DNA of 18,756 nt from Anaerolineales bacterium (lineage in GTDB: Bacteria > Chloroflexota > Anaerolineae > Anaerolineales > Anaerolineaceae). A program made the position numbers and the translations under genes. Below are positions 14,149 to 18,756 of this stretch, one piece after another. Every line of letters begins with the position of its first letter. The stretch's first letter is position 1. The DNA lies in assembly GCA_020060485.1 (NCBI GenBank), contig JAGVAB010000038.1, forward strand, positions 1 to 18,756, in the 5' to 3' direction. The notes under the pieces are model-generated. The model was not told the origin of the DNA. It saw only the letters and a list, made by a program, of their open reading frames with translations, and made no database searches.

Positions 14149-16311
14149 TTAGGGGGTGCAATTCCATTGATTTGCCACTATATCCAGTGTAGTCTCTTTC
14201 TCTTCCCTATTTGCCGTACTCTTATTTATCCGCTGCCATAATCTGCACACCACCGGCGCCATGGAGGGCTGCTCCGCATACGCGGGGGTCATGGCGCGGG
14301 CGGTATAGTCCAGGGCAGCTTGCCAATCCCCGGCGTGGGCGGCGGCCTCAATGGGCAGCAGCCACTCGGAGGGAGTGCGCGGTGCGGCGCCGGACGCCAC
14401 GGCATCGCCGATCATAGCCGCAGCCAGCGCCCATTTCCCTTGCTGGCGCGCCAGGTCGGCTTGGGTAAAGGCGTAACACCAGCCTTCCCTGGCCGGTTCG
14501 TCCCCAAAGATGGCCTGCGGCGGGCGGGCGGCCTGGTCTGCGGGGACGACCTTGATCCATTCGGTTGACGACAACGCCGCCGCCTGGCGCATATCTTCCG
14601 GCAGGAGTGGATTGAGCGGGTCCAGGTCGGGGTCCAGCACACGCAGGCAGAAGCGGGGATGATAATACAGCCCCACTGCCTGAGATGTGTTGCCGCGGAA
14701 GGTGGCCACCAGATAATCATGTTCAATCGGCTGGCCAGGCACAAAGTTGGCCAGTTCCATCTCCGCACGCAGCTCGGGGAAGTAGTACATATAGGCCATG
14801 TCTTCGGAGGCATCACCGGGGGCATAGATGGCGTTCAGCGGGGCGCTGAGCGAATTGTCACTGTAGTGCGTGGGCGGCTGGTAATTGCCGATCACGGCGG
14901 TGTGCGGCTCGAGGGCCGGGATGCGCCAGGTCATCTGCCAGAACATGCGCGTGTGGTTATTCCAGTCCACACGGTAATCCAGGGCGATGAGGAATTGCAA
15001 GCCAACACCAAAGCCCAGCAGCAAGGCCAGTGCCGCCGCTCGCAGCCAGCGCCAGCGCGGCAGCAGGCCGATCAGGGCGGCGGTCAGCAGGCTGACCCCC
15101 AGCATGAAAGACAGGGTGAAGCGGCTGTTGGGGAAGGCCAGGGCCAGCGGCAGACCGGTCACCCAGTAGGGCCAGCCGGCAATCAACATGGCGAACAGGC
15201 CAATGCCCAGCATTTGCAGGGGCGAAACATTGCCCAAAGCTTTCATAGGGAGGAATCCAACCAAGGCTTTGGATAAATAGCCGCCCGTCTTACCAGCCGC
15301 GTTTGCAGTCAATCCCTGATCCGGTTCTTTTATTCCATCTTTTAACTTGAACAAATACACGCCGATCCCCACAGCCACCCCCGCAACGATCAGCCAATAT
15401 CGCAGCCAGTTGGCGCGCCCCAGTTCGGCAGCATCCGGCAAGCTGAAGGCTTTGGCCCAGGCCCCGCCGCTGACCAGCCACAGGTCGTGCAGAACGGTGC
15501 CAGCCAGATGCCGCAGCGTGCCAAAGAAGTTTCCGCGCAGTTGCTCCAACAGCACGGGCGAATAGCTGTAGGTCTGGTATGCAAAGAAGAATACCCGCCA
15601 CACTACCGGCACCAGGAACAAGGCCAGGTAGGGCAGACCAAGCAGCAGAGCACGCCGCCATTTCCGTTTTCCCTGGGTCTCATCCTGCGCCAGTACCACC
15701 CAGATCAGCAACGGGCGCACCAGATCCAGCAGGAAGAAGTACTCGGTCGTCATCAGGTTGACCAGCGAGGCGGCCAGGGCCAGGCCGGTCAGCAGCATGA
15801 AGCGGCGTCTGTCTTCCCGCAGGCGGGCGCGCACGGCCAGCACAGTCAGCAGCAGCGAGACGAAGAAAAAGCTCTCGGTGAGGAAGTAATGGGCATAGGC
15901 AATGGGGATATAGGTCTGGTCAAAACCGGGATAAACGGCAAACAGCAGTGCTGCCCATACTGCCAGTTCGCGCCGTTGAGGCCACACTTTGCGCAGCAGC
16001 AGCCACAAAGCGGCGGCGCTGATCCAGCGCCAGGCCAGGCCGAAGATGTGCCACTTCCAGGGCAGGTTACCAACCAGCGGCATGGTGAGCTGATAGATCC
16101 AGGCCAGCACCGGGCGCTTGGTTTCGAAATAAGTGGTCAGTCCAGCCGGACCAAAGGTATCATAGATCCAGGTGAAGGGCCAGTCATCCCAATAGAAGCC
16201 GATCCAGGGGATCATCAAGCCGTAGGCAGCCGCGCACAATCCCAGGATGGCCAGCGGGGTAAGGGTTTCCGGGAAGTGAAAGGCTTTAATCTTTGCCCAC
16301 AGGTTTTTCAT
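14149..16311 (-). CDS. large multi-membrane protein, GT-C glycosyltransferase-like, with soluble C-terminus (paralogue A)
   Basis: The 720-residue protein has about ten or more hydrophobic segments in the first 470 residues, followed by a soluble domain. The first membrane helix leads to FYWDDWPF with Asp42-Asp43. An acidic pair in the first outer loop is the mark of GT-C glycosyltransferases that use lipid-linked sugars (PMT and ArnT types), and Trp- and Tyr-rich loops fit this. The C-terminal domain has CLRVLDPDLDP and then helical, TPR-like repeats (ADLARQQGKWALAAAM, AAHAGDWQAALDY). The gene is a clear tandem paralogue of the one upstream on the same strand. I cannot name donor or acceptor, and a glycosyltransferase role is an inference from topology and the DD motif. 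AGGA precedes the ATG at loose spacing. Confidence 0.75.
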   Translation of the reverse strand: MKNLWAKIKAFHFPETLTPLAILGLCAAAYGLMIPWIGFYWDDWPFTWIYDTFGPAGLTTYFETKRPVLAWIYQLTMPLVGNLPWKWHIFGLAWRWISAAALWLLLRKVWPQRRELAVWAALLFAVYPGFDQTYIPIAYAHYFLTESFFFVSLLLTVLAVRARLREDRRRFMLLTGLALAASLVNLMTTEYFFLLDLVRPLLIWVVLAQDETQGKRKWRRALLLGLPYLALFLVPVVWRVFFFAYQTYSYSPVLLEQLRGNFFGTLRHLAGTVLHDLWLVSGGAWAKAFSLPDAAELGRANWLRYWLIVAGVAVGIGVYLFKLKDGIKEPDQGLTANAAGKTGGYLSKALVGFLPMKALGNVSPLQMLGIGLFAMLIAGWPYWVTGLPLALAFPNSRFTLSFMLGVSLLTAALIGLLPRWRWLRAAALALLLGFGVGLQFLIALDYRVDWNNHTRMFWQMTWRIPALEPHTAVIGNYQPPTHYSDNSLSAPLNAIYAPGDASEDMAYMYYFPELRAEMELANFVPGQPIEHDYLVATFRGNTSQAVGLYYHPRFCLRVLDPDLDPLNPLLPEDMRQAAALSSTEWIKVVPADQAARPPQAIFGDEPAREGWCYAFTQADLARQQGKWALAAAMIGDAVASGAAPRTPSEWLLPIEAAAHAGDWQAALDYTARAMTPAYAEQPSMAPVVCRLWQRINKSTANREEKETTLDIVANQWNCTP

Positions 16312-16343
16312 AAAGATTTATCCTGTCGTTGCGTAAGAACGCC

Positions 16344-16368
16344 GCACCCTGAGCTTGTCGAAGGGTGC
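16344..16368 (+). repeat. CTGAGC-type palindromic repeat, copy 1
   Basis: GCACCCT (16344-16350) and AGGGTGC (16362-16368) form a 7-bp stem around the core GAGCTTGTCGA. Together with the second copy (16390-16408, opposite strand) it makes up most of the gap between the two paralogous membrane genes. From memory, repeats with this core are dispersed in intergenic regions of many environmental bacteria. Confidence 0.75.
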
Positions 16369-16389
16369 AAGTAATGATGAGACCGCTTC

Positions 16390-16408
16390 GGCTTTGACAG
16401 GCTCAGCC
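16390..16408 (-). repeat. CTGAGC-type palindromic repeat, copy 2 (inverted)
   Basis: On the minus strand this reads GGCT-GAGCCTGTCAA-AGCC, with the same 11-base core as copy 1 changed at two positions and a compensating change of stem sequence. The stem changes but stays paired, which suggests that hairpin structure is conserved. Confidence 0.65.
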
Positions 16409-16419
16409 TACGCTTTGAC

Positions 16420-18489
16420 CTATTCCCACTTGCAGCCAAAATTAACGCGCACTTCCTCCAGGGCTTCCTGTTTGCCAGGGCTGTCGGGCATGTCCTGATC
16501 AATGCGCGCCCACAGGCGGCATAGCAGCGGCTGCATCAAGTCCGTGATGGCATAGGATGTGTAGGTCAGGTCTAGGGCCTGTGGCCAATTCTCCACGTGG
16601 GCAAAACCTTCAACAAAGACCAGACGTTCGGCCGGGTCGTTGGGATAATCACTCAGGCGGAAGGCTTCCACGCCCAGGGCCGCCACCTCGTCCCACTCGC
16701 CCATCTGGCGTGCCAGATCAGCCTTCTGAAAATAGTAGCACCAGCCGTGCGGCGGCTCTGGGCCGAAGATGGCCGCTGGCGGGATGGCTTCTTTGCCTGC
16801 CTCTGCCGGCAGAATGATCTGCGTATAATCCGACTTTTCGGCTGCGGTGCGCATCAGCGCCGGCACCATGATATTGTCCGGCTCCAGTTGCGGATCCAGC
16901 ACGCGCAGGCAGCCGGGCGGGTCAAATACCAGCGGCACGATCTGCTCGGTGCTGCCGTTGAAAGTGGCAGCCAGGTAACTTTGTTCAATGGGCTGCCCGC
17001 TGGCAAAGCTCTGCAAACCGGTCTCCAGGCGGATGGTGGGGTAATAATACATATACGCAAGCCGGTCGCTGTGATTATCCGGCGCGTAGATCCAGTTGAG
17101 CGGGGCCACCGTGGAATTGTCGGTATTGTGGATGTCCAGTTCATTCGAGACCAGGGTGGTGCCGGGCTTGAGGGCTGGCATGCGCCAGGTCATCTGCCAG
17201 AAGAAGGATTGCTGCACGCTCCAGTCGCGGCGGTAATCGTTGGCCACCTGAAACTGGAAGCCGGCCCCCAGGCCAACCAGCGCCGCCAGGATCAGGTGCT
17301 TGCTCCAGCGCGGCAGGGGCAAAACCCCCAGCAGACCGGCGATCAGAAAACTGGCGCCCAGCATGAAGGAGATCGAAAACCGGTCGTTGGGGAAGCGCAG
17401 CACGATCTTGAGGCCGGTCAGCCAGAAGGGCCAGCCGGCGACCAGCAGCCCCAGCGCACCCAGCAGCAGGGCCTGCCAGGCCCAGGCAAGGTCGCCGGTC
17501 AGGAACGAGCGGGGAGGGTCGTCCTGTTTTTTTTGCAGGCGGATCAGGAACACACCCATGCCCACCCCAACCGCCAGGGTCACCAGGGCATATAACTGCG
17601 TGGTGCGCCTGCCCAGCACGGCAGGCTGCGGCAAGGTGAGCGCTTCACCCCAGGCGGCAAAGGTCACTGTCCAGATGTCTTTGAAGACCTGCCCAAGCAG
17701 CGCAGAAATTGCCCCTGCCGGGTCGGCTTGCAAAGCCGCCAGCAGCGAAAACTCATAGTTGGTATTCTGGTACTCAAAAAAGAACTGCCGCCACACCAGC
17801 ACTGCAATGAACAGCCCCAGCCAGGGCAGCCAGCGTTTGAGGGCGGCTTTGAGGCCGTCCCTGAAGGGCAAGCCTTCCTGTGAGGCAGCCACCCAAAGCA
17901 ACACCGGCCGCAGCAGGTCCAGCAGGAAGAAATATTCCATGCACAGCAAATTTACCAGCGAGAACAGCAGCGAAAGCCCAGTCCACAGCCAGACCCGGCG
18001 CGTGTCGCGCATGGCCTTGAGCATCAGGCCCAGCGAGAGCAGGAAGGCTGTGACCACAATGAAAAAATGGCTATAGAGGATGGCAATCGGCTGCTGGCGC
18101 AAGGCCGGGAAAACGATGAAGAGCAGGGCGGTCCACACAGCCACCTCGCGGCGCTGCGGCCAAAGTTGACGCACCAGCCACCACAATGCAACCGCCGCCA
18201 GCCAGCGCCATACCAGCCCAAACACCTGCCATTTCCATGGCTGCGGGCCGATGACGGCGGTGGTGAACTGGTAGATCATGCCCCAGAAGGGGCGATTGGT
18301 GGCGAAGTAACGCGCCAGTCCCTCGCTGCCGAGCTGCTTGCCGATGTAAATGAAGGCCCAGTCGTCCCAGTAAAACCCCAGCCAGGGGATGAGCACGCCG
18401 TAGGCCAGCCCGGTCACGGCCAGCAGGGCCAGCGGGATGGTGTATTCGGGGAAATGAAAGGCAGCCAGGCGTTGAAGAAATCGTTTCAT
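16420..18489 (-). CDS. large multi-membrane protein, GT-C glycosyltransferase-like, with soluble C-terminus (paralogue B)
   Basis: The 689-residue protein is collinear with paralogue A: AFHFPE near residue 10, FYWDDWAF with Asp42-Asp43 at the same positions, a matching run of membrane segments, then shared soluble blocks (APLNWIYAP, YMYYYP, GQPIEQSYLAATF, CLRVLDP, GWCYYFQKADLARQMGEW). The start at 18489 is chosen because AAGGA lies 6 nt upstream of the ATG and the N-terminus then aligns with A; an ATG at 18513 would add eight residues. The C-terminal part has TPR-like helical repeats. GT-C-type glycan transfer at the membrane is the best guess from the acidic pair and topology, without known substrates. 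The pair looks like a tandem duplication that has since diverged. Confidence 0.75.
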   Translation of the reverse strand: MKRFLQRLAAFHFPEYTIPLALLAVTGLAYGVLIPWLGFYWDDWAFIYIGKQLGSEGLARYFATNRPFWGMIYQFTTAVIGPQPWKWQVFGLVWRWLAAVALWWLVRQLWPQRREVAVWTALLFIVFPALRQQPIAILYSHFFIVVTAFLLSLGLMLKAMRDTRRVWLWTGLSLLFSLVNLLCMEYFFLLDLLRPVLLWVAASQEGLPFRDGLKAALKRWLPWLGLFIAVLVWRQFFFEYQNTNYEFSLLAALQADPAGAISALLGQVFKDIWTVTFAAWGEALTLPQPAVLGRRTTQLYALVTLAVGVGMGVFLIRLQKKQDDPPRSFLTGDLAWAWQALLLGALGLLVAGWPFWLTGLKIVLRFPNDRFSISFMLGASFLIAGLLGVLPLPRWSKHLILAALVGLGAGFQFQVANDYRRDWSVQQSFFWQMTWRMPALKPGTTLVSNELDIHNTDNSTVAPLNWIYAPDNHSDRLAYMYYYPTIRLETGLQSFASGQPIEQSYLAATFNGSTEQIVPLVFDPPGCLRVLDPQLEPDNIMVPALMRTAAEKSDYTQIILPAEAGKEAIPPAAIFGPEPPHGWCYYFQKADLARQMGEWDEVAALGVEAFRLSDYPNDPAERLVFVEGFAHVENWPQALDLTYTSYAITDLMQPLLCRLWARIDQDMPDSPGKQEALEEVRVNFGCKWE

Positions 18490-18513
18490 CTTGTTCCTTG
18501 CCGGGCATGACAT

Positions 18514-18756
18514 GGCTTTCTCTCCCGGCTGGATGTATTATAACGGAATTTACAGGCAGGCTGATGAAGGATCAGACCATCAGGCGGCCTCAGAATCAAG
18601 CCTAGCCCTCTCCGCTTTTGGGAAGGGATTATTTTAGGAAAGCCGTGGCGCATTGGAATGGCATTCTCAAGAAAGCTTGACATTTACGATTTTCCAAAAC
18701 GGTCAAGGTCATCCAGACCAAAGTAGATGCAAAATGCTGATGATAATGGGCTGCCC
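18514..18756. other. non-coding end region
   Basis: No convincing gene is seen. On the minus strand a TATAAT (18537-18542) lies about 50 bp before the start codon at 18489 and may be the -10 box of that gene, but no good -35 is present. The stretch also carries the second copy of the 25-bp repeat. Confidence 0.45.
18658..18682 (-). repeat. 25-bp repeat, copy 2 (inverted partner of 155-179)
   Basis: This is the exact reverse complement of 155-179. It lies about 170 bp upstream of the start of the membrane-protein gene at 18489, in the same orientation relative to that gene as copy 1 has relative to the ECF operon. Homology stops abruptly at both ends. Confidence 0.85.

Noticed and set aside
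15487..16374. 295-codon plus-strand ORF opposite membrane paralogue A
   Set aside because: It is Gln/Gly/His-rich, as expected for the antisense of a Leu/Trp/Ala-rich membrane gene. The minus strand carries the conserved paralogous protein.
16597..17595. 332-codon plus-strand ORF opposite membrane paralogue B
   Set aside because: It has the same antisense composition bias and no recognisable motif. The paralogue on the minus strand explains the open frame.
155..18682. Whole window as one composite transposon bounded by the 25-bp repeats
   Set aside because: No transposase, integrase or target-site duplication is seen, and the content includes ordinary housekeeping-type genes. The repeats alone do not support a mobile element.

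Overview
The window is bacterial chromosomal DNA with moderately GC-rich housekeeping and envelope genes, interrupted by two visibly AT-rich stretches (about 5,560-7,230 and 11,240-12,970). The mix fits an Anaerolineae-like member of the Chloroflexota: a complete ECF transporter operon, tandem surE genes, a DUF6933 protein, large 'WDDW' multi-membrane proteins and CTGAGC-type palindromic repeats. That placement is an inference from gene types and was not tested by any search. No rRNA, tRNA or CRISPR array was seen.

Layout. 1-450 is non-coding and ends in a consensus sigma-70 promoter. 451-3732 (+) is a four-gene ECF vitamin/metal-type transporter operon (S component, EcfT, two ATPases), closed by a strong terminator at 3760-3800. 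3800-5620 (-) holds two tandem surE paralogues, preceded by a 48-codon ORF whose 3' end resembles a surE fragment. 5699-7085 (-) is an AT-rich two-gene cassette: a protein with a PD-(D/E)xK nuclease signature followed by a protein with a degenerate Rossmann/methyltransferase-like start. 7235-7732 (-) is a DUF6933 protein. 7947-11167 (-) is a tetR gene followed by a large PEP-utilising, rifampicin-phosphotransferase-like enzyme. This pair has a near-perfect promoter and three copies of one palindromic operator. 11416-12914 (+) is a compact type II restriction-modification pair in which the endonuclease looks BglII/BstYI-like. 13011-14039 (+) is a galE-type epimerase with its own terminator. 14149-18489 (-) holds two tandem, clearly paralogous GT-C-like membrane proteins, separated by a pair of oppositely oriented repeats.

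How the genes work together. The ECF genes make one complete importer whose substrate I cannot name. The TetR gene and the PEP-utilising enzyme form an autoregulated, ligand-inducible unit: one operator fills the -35/-10 spacer, one lies at the transcription start, and one lies just before the enzyme gene. The R-M pair is self-contained. GalE and the two membrane proteins may serve cell-surface glycan synthesis, but they are on opposite strands and the link is contextual only.

The most interesting items are the triple-operator TetR/phosphotransferase unit, the AT-rich nuclease-like two-gene cassette, the surE duplication with its fused remnant, and an exact 25-bp inverted repeat near the two ends of the window (155-179 and 18658-18682).
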